DNA from: Thalassia testudinum
Taxonomy: Eukaryota > Streptophyta > Magnoliopsida > Alismatales > Hydrocharitaceae
Assembly: GCA_037157565.1 (NCBI GenBank)
Contig: JAZHRO010000073.1
Coordinates: 17,056,501-17,120,500, forward strand
Direction: 5' to 3'
Length of the DNA: 64,000 bases
The notes beneath the pieces were generated by a model, which was not told the DNA's origin, searched no databases, and saw only the letters and a list, made by a program, of their open reading frames with translations. The first letter of the stretch is position 1. Every line of letters starts with the position of its first letter. Positions 1 through 11,939 of this stretch are shown in pieces. Made by a program: the position numbers and the translations under genes.

Positions 1-2
1 AA

Positions 3-3000
3 ATGCAATTAGATATCTTCCGGGCAACAAAGTCTTTTGATTGTGATTACATTGAGGAACATGATCCCGTGGAAACTTTAATCGAGGAATGCCTTACCCT
101 CAATTCTGTCTCAGACCACCAAACCCGTAGTTCTGACTCGCCACCATCATTACCTGTGGACCTCTGTAAGGCTGAGTATCATCACATGACACCATTTGAA
201 GAAATCGATGTTGATCAACTACCGCCCTTTCCATTCCCATCGACTGTGGTCCCACCCGCACCTGAACTTAAACCATTGCCCGAGAATCTCAAGTACGTCT
301 TCTTGGGACCTGGCCAGACCTTCCCAGTGATTATTAATTCCCATCTAACCAAGGATCAGGAACTAAGGTTGACTGCAACTCTTTCAGAACATCGGGCCGC
401 CATTGGTTGGACCATCTCAGATCTAAGAGGAATTAGCCCCACCTATTGCACCCACAAGATTTACCTGGAATACGGGGCCCGACCTTCCCGCCAGATGCAG
501 AGACGGTTAAACCCTAACATGCGGGAGGTCGTTAAAAAAGAAATTATCAAGTGGCTCGACGCCGACATCATCTACCCTATCTCTGATAGCCCCTGGGTGA
601 GCCCCACTCAAGTGGTTCCAAAGAAGGCTGGGCTCACCGTTGTCACTAATGATCATGGCGAATCCATTCCCACCCGCACCACCACCGCATGGCGGGTGTG
701 TATTGATTATAGGAAGCTTAACGAAGCCACTAAGAAGGACCACTTCCCCTTGCCATTCATTGACCAAATCCTTGAAAGATTGGCAGGGCAGAAGTATTTT
801 TGCTTCCTGGATGGATATTCAGGATATAACCAAGTCGCAATTGCTCCGGAAGATCAGGAAAAGACCACATTCACTTGCCCGTATGGCACATTTGCATTCC
901 GTCGAATGCCGTTCGGGTTATGCAACGCACCCGCAACCTTCCAGCGTTGCATGCTAGCCATTTTTTCAGAAATGGTGGGTGAATACTTGGAGGTCTTTAT
1001 GGATGATTTCTTTGTATTCGGGAATTCATTCGACCATTGTTTGAGCAACTTGGAGAAAATCCTGAAACGATGTATCGAGGTTAACTTGGTGTTAAGTTGG
1101 GAAAAGAGCCATTTTATGGTTCAAGAAGGAATTGTCCTCGGACACATCGTTTCACATAAGGGCATCGAGGTAGATCGAGCTAAGGTTGATTTAATTTCCA
1201 AACTTCCTCCACCTAGTTCGGTCCGACAGATTCGCTCTTTTCTAGGACATGTTGGCTTCTACCGAAGGTTCATCAAAGACTTTTCCAAACTTTCCAAACC
1301 CTTGACCGACCTTCTAGCCAACGACGCAACTTTCCACATGTCTCCTGATTGCACCCAGGCTTATCATACCCTCCGGAACTTAGTCTCCACCGCACCGGTA
1401 CTTCAACCCCCAGACTGGTCCCAGGGTTTTGAGATTATGTGTGACGCATCAGATTTTGCCATAGGTGCTGTCCTGGGACAAAGGCAAGACAAGAAGCCCG
1501 TGGTGATCTACTACGCGAGCAAAACGTTGGACGAGGCCCAGCGTAATTATACGGTCACAGAAAAAGAGTTGCTTGCTGTAGTCTTTGGACTGGAAAAATT
1601 CCGATCATACTTACTGTGATCCCACGTGACTATCTACACCGACCATTCAGCCATCCGGCACCTGTTGGCCAAAAAGGATGCAAAACCCAGGCTCATCAGA
1701 TGGATCCTGCTTTTGCAGGAATTTGACCTGGAAATCCAAGACAAGGCCGGATCGAAAAATGTGGTGGCTGACCACCTGTAAAGACTTCATCCAGACCACA
1801 TTGGACCCTCCCTACCTCTATCTGATACCTTCCCTGATGAACACATCCTAGCCGTGCAAGACAAGAAAATGCCATGGTATGCTGACTATGTCAACTACCT
1901 GGTTATAGGACAAACCCCTCACAGCTGGTCCAAACAGCAACGGGACAGGTTCTTGGCTGAGGCCAAGCACTATTTCTGGGATGATCCCATGCTGTTTCGC
2001 CTCTGTGCTGATCAGATCATCAGGAGGTGCCTCCCCGAAGACGAGGTTCAGAGTGTGCTTTCCTTTTGTCATGACCAAGCATGTGGCGGCCATTTCTCTG
2101 GCAAGAAAACAGCTGCAAAAGTTTTGCAGTCTGGATTTTATTGGCCGTCCCTATTCAAGGATGCACACATCTTTGCCAAGACTTGCTCACGATGCCAAAC
2201 ACTAGGGACAATGACCAAAAAAGATATGATGCCCCTTCAGCCCATTTTGATTGTCGAAATTTTCGACGTTTGGGGTATCGATTTTATGGGCCCCTTTCCA
2301 CCATCCAACGGCTTCGAGTATATCTTGGTCTCGGTAGACTATGTTTCCAAATGGATTGAAGCCGTCGCCACCCGACGATGCGATCACAAGACGGTCATGG
2401 ACTTTGTAAAGAAGAACATCTTTTCCCATTTTGGAATACCCAAGGCCATGATCAGTGATGGTGGAAGCCATTTTATCCATTCCCAGTTCCGTGCCCTACT
2501 TAGAAAATACGGGGTAAACCACCGCATTGCCACCCCGTATCATCCACAAACAAATGGGCAGACTGAGGTCTCAAACAGACAAATCAAGAACATTTTACAG
2601 AAGACTGTGAGACCTGACAGGAAAGACTGGTCCACACGACTTGATGATGCCCTGTGGGCATACAGGACCGCTTTTAAGACCCCGATAGGCATGTCACCTT
2701 ACCGCTTGGTCTTTGGCAAAGCTTTCCATCTCCCTGTCGAATTGGAACACCGGGCTTACTGGGCTGTTAAGCAATGTAACATGGATCCCCAGTTAGCTGG
2801 TGCGCAAAGGACTCTTCAATTATCTGAGCTTGAAGAAATTCGTCGGGACGCCTTTGACAATAGTCGGCTATATAAGGAGAAAATGAAAGCCGTCCACGAC
2901 CGACTCATTCATAGGAAAACCTTTGAGCCAAACCAACAAGTCTGGCTATTTGATGCACGCCTGAAACTCTTTCCAGGGAAACTTAGGTCCAAATGGACAG

Positions 3001-3152
3001 GACCATTTCGGGTGGTCAAGCCCTATTCCAATGGGGCAGTCGAAATCGCCGATCTTAATACCGGGCACACCTTTACAGTCAATGGTCAAAGATTGAAGCA
3101 TTTCCTGGCCCAGGTACCCCCCAAGGAGAGTGTCACCCTTGTTGAGGGCTGA
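3..3152 (+). pseudogene. pol: Athila-type pol A (RT-RNase H-integrase), two premature stops
   Basis: One continuous reading frame of about 1,050 codons covers the end of the protease-RT linker, reverse transcriptase, RNase H and integrase. RT catalytic FMDD lies near residues 332-335 (about 997-1008), after the TFTCPYGTFAFRRMPFGLC block. RNase H starts at FEIMCDASDFAIGAVLG. The integrase zinc finger follows [11 protein letters not shown] and ends CSRCQ. Its catalytic triad is in [15 protein letters not shown] and QTEVSNRQ. Only two lesions interrupt the frame: TGA at 1617-1619, where relatives have Gly before SHVTIY, and TAA at 1779-1781, where relatives have Ser before RL. The normal stop is at 3150-3152. 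There is no frameshift, so this copy is much younger than element B's pol. Translation would enter from gag-protease upstream of the window, so the first ATG at 3 is not a real start. Confidence 0.9.
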
Positions 3153-3305
3153 CACCAGGCACCGCCCAGCTGGAGGCGTTAAACTCAGCGCTTCCTGGGA
3201 GGCAACCCAGCGGATTCAGACTGATCTGGTAGTTTACGTCACTCAGGTACTATCTTTTTGAACCCTTCTGCATCCATGCATCTGCCAATGAGGACATTGT
3301 CCAAC

Positions 3306-3324
3306 TTAAGCATGGGGGGGATGG
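3306..3324 (+). other. Internal polypurine-tract-like sequence (PPT1), element A
   Basis: TTAAGCATGGGGGGGATGG, preceded by CAATGAGGACATTG. It lies 150 bp after pol but 1.2 kb before the LTR, so it is not the LTR-adjacent primer. Element B has the equivalent at 8467-8486. Confidence 0.7.
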
Positions 3325-3717
3325 TAAATTGCATAATCCTGAGTTTAATTAATCAGTCTGAATGAATAAATTAATTGATTAAAAAAAAAAAAAAATTTGA
3401 ATTTAGGAAGAAAAACTTAGGCATTAGAAACTTGCCAATAGTGGGAAATAATACAAAAAGAACTTAAACGCTTAGACTTGTCAGGCCCTCAGGCTTAATC
3501 AACCCTAGTGTCCATTAAAATATGGATTTAGCGGCGAATCCTTGCAACTTTAAGCTATTCTAATCCACCTAATAAATAAGGTGATAAGTATACGACTTAT
3601 CAACTCATCCTCTAACTCAGGAAAACTTTGAGTCTAAGCATCTGCACACATTTCTGCACATACTCACTTCTCGGAGATTTTGACAGAAATTGGGTAGCTA
3701 ATGAACTCTCTAGGGTG

Positions 3718-3955
3718 GTATGGCTGGCAAGTTGTCGTGGGTAACAGCCCATTGGCAGGTTGTCCAGAACCAGCCACAGGCCATTTCTTTTTCACTGCCT
3801 CTAGGTACATTTGAGATTAGGGAAGCCACCTACGTAACAAAAAAAAATAATAATTAAAAAAAAAAAAAAAAAAATAAACCACACTTCACCGCACAAGTAT
3901 GGCTGGCAAGTGATCGTGGGTAACAGCCCATTGGTCGGTTGTCCAGAGCCCAGCT
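3718..3955 (+). repeat. Two direct repeats of about 58 bp, 180 bp apart
   Basis: Copy 1 (3718-3775) and copy 2 (3898-3955) both read GTATGGCTGGCAAGT, then a variable pair, then TCGTGGGTAACAGCCCATTGG, GGTTGTCCAGA and a cagc-like end. The spacer contains an (A)n run. Element B has a different tandem repeat in the same part of the element (9145-9298). Confidence 0.85.
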
Positions 3956-4525
3956 CAATAATTGCACAAAAAAAGAAGACCAAAAACACCTAAGGAAGAA
4001 GCGGGGAAGTAGTACAAGCCGGGGAGATATACACTGGAAAATCCTTGTGTTGACCCCAAGTAAAATGAACGCAGGGAGAAAGCTACCAATCGAACAAATA
4101 CACCTTCAGGCAAAAATTTATTTTCTTTTCCGGTCACCTAGAGGCGTAGAAACTCGAAGTCTGTCTCAATTACCGTTAAGTAAGTCTATCACAACATTCA
4201 CACCAAGATGCTTAGCACTTAGGGTTTTGACCGAGTTTTGGGTGGGTTGGGTAGCCGTAAAAAGTTACCAACCCACACTGAATTCTAAAAATTCTAAAAA
4301 GACATATATAGATATATACGTATACATAAGTATAGTTATATATACAAAGCAAGGATTCGGGCGATTCGTATTTTGGCAGACACCCGGGCGCTGCTTAGTC
4401 TTTGTAGATTAAGATCTTCGTATAGTTCCTCTTATTAACAAGTAACGAAGTGCCTAAGCAATTACTTCTTGAATTCGCCAAAGAAATAAAGGCTAGAATA
4501 AACCTTGCTAGGGACTAGCAAGGAG

Positions 4526-4539
4526 TAAGCATGGGGGTA
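4526..4539 (+). other. Polypurine tract next to LTR A (PPT2)
   Basis: TAAGCATGGGGGTA directly precedes the TGATAACACC start of the LTR. It follows TTGCTAGGGACTAGCAAG, which is also found before the LTR of element B and at the right edge of the window. This is the plus-strand primer of reverse transcription. Confidence 0.8.
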
Positions 4540-5924
4540 TGATAACACCACGCAAGGGGGTAGTAATTAGGTTGAATATGGCCCATCTTTAGAATAAAAG
4601 GCACAACATAAAGTAGAATAGGAGCATTGCATGCATCAAGTACCAAGATTGCTTATAAACTGTATTAATGGCCATTTGTGTAAAGCATTTGTCAAAGCAG
4701 GCCTCAGATGAGCAATCGGACCGCACGGATGGATTCAGGACGACGAACGGAGTCTAACGGACTCAAAATCAGCCAAATTCGACATCCGGAGCTCCCACAA
4801 TGGGCCCAAGAAATCCTGACCGTTGATCTGGAGATCAACGGCCTAGAACGCTCCACGTCGCCCCGCCCCCGCCGCCCGCACGCCCCCAAGCCAGCCAAGG
4901 ACGCATCTCGGCCGTTGATCTTCGATCGAACGGCCGAGATCCGCGCGCTCGCCCGCGGTCGCCGCGACAAAGCGCGGGCGTGGCGCAACGGTTAGCGCGC
5001 ACGCCCGCGTTGCGGCGACGCGCGTTCGATTCGCGCGGAGCAAAAATCGTCTGCGGGCGAAGGGCGCGGCAAAATTGAGCCGCGCGATCAGAAGCGAGCG
5101 GCTAGGATCGCGCCACGCGGCGCGACGACAGCGCCCCACCTCCCACACGCGCGCGCACGCCGGGCGGAAACGCGCGCGCGCACGCACGCCCGAAGCGCGA
5201 TCCTAGCGCAGGCGCGGGAGGATCTCAGCCGTCCGATCATCAATCGGACGGCTCTCGTTCGACGTCCACGGATCGCGCCTGAAGAGAGAGAGGGGCGGAC
5301 GGCTGACCGGCGGCAGCAGACCTTCACCGACGTATATGGAAGCAGTTTTAGCGACGTTCTGGATGTCGCTAAAGCACATTCTTCTTTTAGGAAGCCCTTA
5401 ACTCTATTTAAACCCCCTTCTACCACCATTCAAGGCATCCTCTCCCACTTGCAACTACTCCACTCCTCTCCTAGCTAGTCTTAGGCACTCTTGTAATCGC
5501 CGGAGACGACGAGCCGCCGACGGAGCCTCCTCCACCGCCGTGACTGCCTCGTCGCTCTCCACTCTCTCTCTACCTCTCTCTCTCTCTTTTAAGCTTTCAT
5601 TTACTTTTGTTGAAGCATGTATTTAATATTGTAAACCATGAACTATGAATGCATGTTTAATGAAATTGTTTTTCATTTAGTTGCCTTTTTAATTTCTGTT
5701 TAAAGTGCATGATCAAAACCAAGAGCTTTCTAACCCTAAACTCTCTCTATCTCTCGCTTTTCAAAACCGTTTCTTTTGCAAGCAAAACTCCGCCTTTTTC
5801 GTGACAACGAGTGGTAAACAAAATCCGATTTCCACGCCTCCCTGAGATCGACACTCGGACTCACCTCCGTTTACTTCTTTTAAAACCGACGTATCAAGTG
5901 CAACTATAACGACACCTCTTAACA
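4540..5924 (+). repeat. LTR of Athila element A
   Basis: Starts TGATAACACC right after the polypurine tract. The end near 5924 (CTTAACA) is inferred from the Athila U5 signature CCTCCCTGAGATCGACACTCGG at 5840-5861 and from the restart of element B coding sequence just after. A TATA-like CTATTTAAA sits at 5403-5412. The region 4840-5290 is very GC-rich and contains a tRNA-like module. The right boundary is uncertain by about 20 bp, and I could not confirm a target-site duplication because the other side of the insertion is outside the window. Confidence 0.7.
4974..5043 (+). other. tRNA-like module inside LTR A
   Basis: GTGGCGCAACGGTTAGCGCG (4980-4999) has the form of a tRNA A box and D arm, with GCGC paired to GCGC. 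GCGCGTTCGATTCGCGC (5020-5036) is a perfect T arm: a 5 bp stem and a TTCGATT loop. The spacing fits a tRNA body. The acceptor ends do not pair, so it is not a functional tRNA. It could be a tRNA-derived insertion or an internal Pol III promoter relic. Confidence 0.6.
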
Positions 5925-5926
5925 CA

Positions 5927-8165
5927 CACGCACGAAGGCACGTCATGCCTTTCGGTCTCTGCAATGCATGCACGACTTTTCAGCAGTGCATGCTTGCCAT
6001 ATTCTCTGATATGGTAGGTGATTTTCTGGAAGTCTTCATGGATGACTTTTCAGTTTTCGGGGCATCATTTGATGATTGCCTCCAGCACTTGGTCCATATA
6101 CTCAGGCGCTGCATCGACGTTAATTTGGTTCTTTCTTGGGAAAGAGCCACTTTATGGTGCCTGAGGGGATCGTCCTAGGACATCTTATTTCTGAAAAAGG
6201 CATCCAAGTGGATCGAGCTAAGGTTGATCTAATTTCTCGCCTTCCTATGCCTAGCTCGATCAGGGACATCCGTTCTTTTCTGGGGCACGTCGATTTTTAC
6301 CGTCGTTTCATTGTTGATTTCTCGAAAATCGCACGCCCCCTGACGACTCTCCTCTCTAAGGATGTACCCTTTGAAATCTCCAAGGAATGCACTCAAGCTT
6401 TTGAGAACCTTCGTGACCGAGTCACCCAGACTCCCATCCTACAATCCCCTGATTGGTCTCAACCCTTTGAAATCATGTGCAATGCATTTGATTTCGCTGT
6501 AGGAGCGGTTCTGGGGCAGAAAGCTGACGGGAAACCCGTGGTCATCTACTATGCTAGCAAGACACTTGACGAGGCTTAGCGTAACTATATAGTTACGGAG
6601 AAAGAGCTACTAGCCGTAGTATTTGCCCTTGAAATATTCTGATCTTATCTCCTGGGTTCCCACGTCATCATCTACTCGGATCACACAGCTGTAAGGCATC
6701 TCCTTGCCAAGAAGGATGCGAAGCCCTGACTAATCCGCTGGATCTTGCTGTTGCAAGAATTCGATCTTGAGATTTGCGACAAGGCAGGAAGACAAAATGT
6801 GGTAGCTGACCATTTGTCCCGCCTTCCTTCTGAGATTATCAACCCTTCCGGACCCATCACGGAGCATTTCCCTGATGAACACCTGCTGACTATTGGTACT
6901 AGACTTCTATGGTTTGCTGATATAGTAAACTACTTAGCATCTCATCAGATCCTATCTGATTGGCCGACGGCCAAGAAAGACAAATTGCACTCTGATGCCA
7001 AGTATTACATTTGGGAAGATCCATACCTCTTCCGAATAGGTGCTGACCAAACCATCCGGAGATGTGTCCCGGAAGGTGAAGTCAATGACATTCTTTCCTT
7101 CTTCCATGACCAGGCATGCGGTGGCCATTTCTCTGGATGCAAAACCGCATCAAAAATCCTCCAGTGTGGCTTTTATTAGCCCACTCTGTTCAAAGACACA
7201 TACAGTCACTACAAGGCATGCAGTCGTTGCCGAACTTTGGGCAACATGAGCCATCGTGACATGATGCCTTTGCAGCCGATTCTCGTATGTGAAATCTTTG
7301 ATGTTTGGGGGATTGATTTTATGGGCCCCTTTCTTGTTTCGGATGTTTTTGAATACATTCTGCTGGCTGTGGACTATGTGTCCAAATGGATCGAAGTCAT
7401 ACCGACCCAAACCTGTGATTACAAAATTGTTTTCAAATTCATTCATCACAATATCTTCTCATGGTTCGGGATTCCTCGTGCTATCATCTCAGATGGGGGG
7501 ACCCATTTCACGAATGCTCAGTTTAGGTCACTGATGACCAAATACGGGGTGTCTCACCAAATTTCTACTCCTTATCACCCCCAGACTAATGGTCTAGCTG
7601 AGCTATCAAATCAGGAGATCAAGAAAATCCTGCAGGTCACTGTTCGGCCTGACAGAAAGGACTGGTCATCCCGACTTCCGGAAGCCTTGTGGGCTTATAG
7701 GACCGCCCATAAAACCCAATTAGGCATGTCTCCCTTTAGACTGGTGTACGAGAAGGCGTGTCACCTTCCCGTTGAACTGGAGCACAAAGCCTATTGGGCA
7801 GTATGGAACTGTAATCTAGATCTTTTGAAGGCTGGAACCCACAGAAAGCTTCAAATCAGCGAGATCGATGAATTACGCTTTGATGCGTATGAGAACTCGT
7901 GAATCTACAAGGAGCAGGTTAAAGCTTTCCATGACAAGCATATCTCTAGAAAGATCTTTCACGCTGGTCAGAAGGTCCTACTCTTTGATGCCTGACTCAA
8001 ACTTTTCCCTAGGAAGCTGTTATCCAAGTGGGTCGGACCATACCTGGTCCGACAGGTTTTTGGAAATGGAGCCGTCGAGATCAGTCCACTCAGCCATGAT
8101 TCCGAACCTTTCATCGTGAACGATCAGAGACTCAAACCGTTCATTGATGTAATTCTATTGATTTA
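5927..8165 (+). pseudogene. pol: Athila-type pol B remnant (RT-RNase H-integrase)
   Basis: Starts abruptly within RT next to MPFGLCNACTTFQQC (5945). A few codons just before it look deleted or scrambled. FMDDFSVFG is intact (about 6037-6063). One base is missing near 6140, which moves the frame to the one read from 6136 on. RNase H (IMCNAFDFA) has lost its catalytic Asp to Asn. The integrase follows with [34 protein letters not shown] and LAELSNQE. In-frame stops are at 6577 (TAG), about 6641 (TGA), 6728 (TGA), 7178 (TAG), 7900 (TGA) and 7993 (TGA). In element A the equivalent codons are Gln, Arg, Arg, Trp, Arg and Arg. The frame ends near 8165, before the conserved post-pol block. Clearly non-functional. 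Confidence 0.88.
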
Positions 8166-9735
8166 GCTGAATCATCTTATATCCTCCATTCCCCATGAGC
8201 TTATTGCGCCCAGCCGATGGCGTAAAACTCAGCGGGAGGCAGCCTGTCATTCTCCTTGAAAACCTGAAACCTTTTTTTTTTTTACACCTTTATGCACTTA
8301 AGGTTCACCTTTTAAGACTGCCGACTCCACCTCAGGTGCTTGCATCTGGGATTAGAAATCGTCCGCAACAATCACCCCGACCCATTCACTCACCAAAATA
8401 CCTGTCCTAAGGAATGAACTAAGTTGAATAAAAAACCCCCTAAGTCACAATGAGGACATTGCAAATCTTAGGCATGGGGCGGTATGAAAGTGCAAAACTT
8501 GTAAGAAAAGGTTTTAAACAAAAAAATTCACATTTGCCAAAAACAACATAAAAATTAAATTTTTTTTAAAAAAATAATAATAAAAGAGGAGGAAGGAAAT
8601 TTTGTGAAAAAGGAGCACAAAAATAAGAAAAAAGTAATAGTCACTAGTAAGAAACTAAGGAATTAACCCAAGTTCTAGATCTCATTCAAGAAAAGAATTG
8701 CAAAGTGCAAAGTAAGATTAGTAAGAATGCGAACCTTAGGCATTCTTGGATAGACTCTCAGTACCCATTAAGATCTAGACATTCCTCAAGATGTTGAGGA
8801 AAATGAAAAGCTTAAGCATTAGGTCCAAGGCTTAGGAAGTATTTGGCCTCGTTGACTAACTTCTGGTTTACGAGACTCGGTAACCTAAGCACCCTAACCC
8901 CACACACATCCTGGTTCAGTAAGCGTAAAAATAAAATCACGCAGAAGTGTCGCAAAATTCTAAAAATAACACCTAGAGTAGGAGCGGCTGATCAACACAA
9001 GTTGATTTGGACGAGTTCCCAGCGCGGAGAGGTGGGAAATTCCCCTCGAAGATGCATAACAAAATATCATCTCCTATGTGCTTGTCTCTTAGGATATTTA
9101 CATATCCTACTGGGGGCAGGTAAGCACTCTGCTGGTTCAGATTCCATGGATGGCATTATCACGAAGTGTCAGTTGCCAGGGTCTGGATTCGGCCACGGAA
9201 CACCATGGATGGGATTATCTCAAAATCTCAATAGCCAGGGTTCCGGGGGTTACCATGGGCGGTGCTATCTCGAAGCATCGACTGCCAGGAACCCTTGAGG
9301 ATTGATGATGGGGACAAGGAATCTGATACAGACCGTGTTGAAAAGCCAATCCTAAGCTAAAAGTAAAAAGGAAAGAGAGAAAAACTCTCCAAACAGATAA
9401 ACCTTCTATCTCTCTTTCTTACAAAATGTACTGCGAACTGAGCCAGGGCTAAAATTATATCAAGCACGGGTGCTTTAACCACAAAGTCCAATAAACCTTA
9501 GGTTAGTTCTTGTAGGCCTTAAAAACCTTTGCTAAGGACTGAGCCTGAGGCTAGACAGATCTGGATCTTGGTTGGTACTAGAGTACCTTTTAGGCCTATG
9601 ATTAACATTCTAATCTAATCTAGGTTTCAAATGAAAAAGTACTTATCCGAAATCATTAAGAACTTCATGGTCTAGAACAAGGGTTGAAACCTTAAGTTTT
9701 TGCTAAGGGACTAGCAAAAGCTAGGCATGGGGGTA
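8166..9735 (+). other. Athila B 3' noncoding region with two polypurine tracts
   Basis: Contains the post-pol Athila block (8205-8250), a first G-rich tract CTTAGGCATGGGGCGGTATG (8467-8486) after CAATGAGGACATTG, an A-rich stretch (8520-8640), a three-unit tandem repeat (9145-9298) and the LTR-adjacent tract TAGGCATGGGGGTA (9722-9735). The ORF at 8843-9298 only spans the repeat and has no recognisable domain. Confidence 0.75.
9145..9298 (+). repeat. Three diverged tandem repeats of about 50-60 bp
   Basis: Units begin near 9147, 9204 and 9254. Each reads CCATGGATGG or CCATGGGCGG, then ATTATC or GCTATC, then ...GCCAGG. They differ by substitutions and short indels. Confidence 0.8.
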
Positions 9736-10663
9736 TGATGAGAACCTCATCATGAATCCTAACTAGTACAATCTAACCCAGATATGTAAGAAAAAGCTCC
9801 TACATAACCCCAAAGAAAGGCTTAACTCAGATAATTCTGAATTTAAGAAGAAAATAAATCATAAGGGGTAAAACTGCAATTTTACCAACGCAGTTTGCAA
9901 GCAGGGTAATTAAGGGTCCAAACACGGGTCAAACAAGCCTAATAAGAAGGAAAGTGGGATGATCTGATCTAAAAAGGGTTATAGCAACTTCAAGAAATTA
10001 AATGACATTCTGTAACCTTAAAACAAACCCACTTCAATTCATGAGGTTTGAGGTAGGATAAAAATCAACTAAACCCTCTAAAATTCATATAAAAATAATA
10101 TCTAGGGTTTAGAACCTTCAATTTGGCCTTAGAAACCTATTTTGACCTACAAAGAGAACCATGCCCAATTAATGACTTAATCTGGGTTTTTACGTAAATT
10201 AGCCAGTCAAACATGGTCCAACCTAGACATAAAATTCACCATTAAAATCCTTAGGTTCAAATTAGTCATGTATAAAAACTTGAGCCTAAGAAGAGACCTC
10301 CTTGATCGACTTTGCAATTTGGTCCTCTTCATTTACTTTTTGACCCTTAAGTTTCGAAACCCTTGCATTTTGGCCCCCAACTTTCTCATCGTTCTTTACA
10401 GAACGGTCCCTCCTGCAACACTCTGCGCAACACCATGCTCCGGCGACTTTGCGCGGAGCATGGCGCCGCGCAGAGAGAGGTGACCGCCCTGCAAAACAGA
10501 CGCGGGGTTCCCTGCGACGTCCTCTGTCGCAGGGACCCGGCCATGCTGCCTATCGACCACCATACCTTCCGTGCGAACGCACGGAAGGTATGGGTCTCGT
10601 CTCCGACCATGCTCCAGCGAGGCTGGCACGTCGCAAGCCCGCGCCTCCCTCTCCGCTACCCCC

Positions 10664-10670
10664 TTTATAA
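10664..10670 (+). promoter_or_regulatory. Putative TATA box of LTR B
   Basis: TTTATAA in a GC-rich context about 930 bp into the LTR. The opposite-strand copy has CTATAAATA at the equivalent place (62934-62942, minus strand). Confidence 0.5.
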
Positions 10671-11939
10671 GAACCAACACCCCCTGCCGGTTCTGGCATG
10701 CTCTCTCTGACGGAGAATAACCCCCCACTTCATCCCCTCCTCTGTCAGACGGCCCACAGCTTCCGGCGACTCCCTCCTCTTCCTCCTTGTCGCTCTGCCG
10801 CCTTACCTGCAGCAGGGTTCTCCTAGCCCTCTAGTCTGTGTCGTGCTGCACCTGCTGGCACCCTCCGCATGCCTCCTCATCGCCGATCTCCCCCTCCAGG
10901 GCCTTTTCTTCCCCAGCTCCGGCAGGTACGAGCTGGTGGCTCCACCCCCCCCCCCCTCGTACATAACCTAGGTAAATAGCTTCTCCTCCTCCCTTACATT
11001 TTCCCTCACTCAATTTATCTTTTCTCCCCACCACACACAACTTCCACCTCTGCCTGCTCCATCTCCGAGCTCCCTCTCCGGCGAGCTCATCCCACCTCCA
11101 CAGACCTTCTCACTCCTCGCCGACTACCTCAGAAGCTTCCCCTCACTCCACTCAACAGATCCCCCCTTTCCATTCCCTGCCACATGCCACCCAACGACCC
11201 CCTGAACAAACCCATCTCTCTGACCACAGTCCGACCTAGGGCTACCACCATACGCCGCCTCACGCCTCGCCACCACCCGAACTGCCTTCGCCGCACTCCG
11301 GCAAAGGCAGTTCGGGTGGTGGTGAGGCGAAGCTCCCTGCATCCTCTGATTGGGCTGAAAGGCCGTATTCTTGATTTCAGGTCACACCCCCTTCACCGCC
11401 ATTACTGAGTAGGTGAAGCTCCTTCACCTGCAGCTGCAGGTGCGCTCTCGCCCAGGCGCTAGTCCCAGGTTGTGCGACCCAACGTCGCGAAGGCATCCAA
11501 GCCTGCTGCTGGGTCGAAAGCCTCACAGGCTGCCCAAATTGGTCGCGGACTCCTCGCCTGCGGACACGAGATTTGGAGGTGAGACTTTAGTCCCACCTCG
11601 TAAGTGTGCGACCGCGCGCCCACACTTATATTGAAAAAGTGTTTAGGGCTTACTGCCTTCGAACACAGGGGTCAGGTCCCTCTCACCTGCACGCAGTGTG
11701 CCACGTGCTTGCTCGCCCTCGCCCGTGCTCACGCCCTGCGGGTCTGGGCCGGATCCGATTACCCTAACCTGCGCACTCCTCGCCCACCACCGCATGCCGG
11801 TGGGCCTGGTCCCGGGCGCGATACCCGCACCCGATTACCCAGCTTTGGGAGAGCGATCCTATGAGGGAAATCTGAGAGGGAGAGACGCGGGGAAAGTTAG
11901 GGGTAGGTTTTGCTCTGACCCATTATGTGAGCGTGCAGG

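Larger units (their letters stand above)
3153..4539 (+). other. Athila A 3' noncoding region
   Basis: About 1.39 kb between the pol stop and the LTR. It holds no credible ORF; the 157-codon frame at 3939-4412 has no recognisable domain. It carries the conserved post-pol Athila block (3165-3215), a first polypurine tract (3306-3324), A/T-rich runs at 3380-3395 and 3838-3875, a 58 bp direct repeat (3718-3955), and the second polypurine tract directly next to the LTR. Some Athila elements carry an env-like ORF here; I see none. Confidence 0.7.
1..5924 (+). mobile_element. Athila-type Ty3 LTR retrotransposon A, 3' part
   Basis: The 3' part of a Ty3/gypsy element of the Athila lineage enters from the left edge. 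It shows pol (RT, RNase H, integrase), then a 1.39 kb noncoding region, a polypurine tract and one LTR. Lineage evidence: the RT reads FMDD, the integrase has the HHCC and DDE signatures, and just after pol lie the conserved Athila-type motifs around 3170-3215 (the GGCGTTAAACTCAGCGC block followed by GGAGGCAACCCAG) and 3285-3324 (AATGAGGACATT, then a G-rich tract). The 5' LTR, gag and protease are outside the window. Its right end abuts the broken RT of element B, so A probably inserted into B or was joined to it. The left junction needed to prove this is not in view. Confidence 0.88.

Noticed and set aside
4974..5043. A genuine tRNA gene
   Set aside because: The acceptor stem does not pair and the anticodon stem is weak, so I list it only as a tRNA-like module.
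4708..5429. Overlapping frames of 94-114 codons on both strands
   Set aside because: High GC and CpG content of LTR A removes stop codons. The frames overlap on opposite strands and have no domain.
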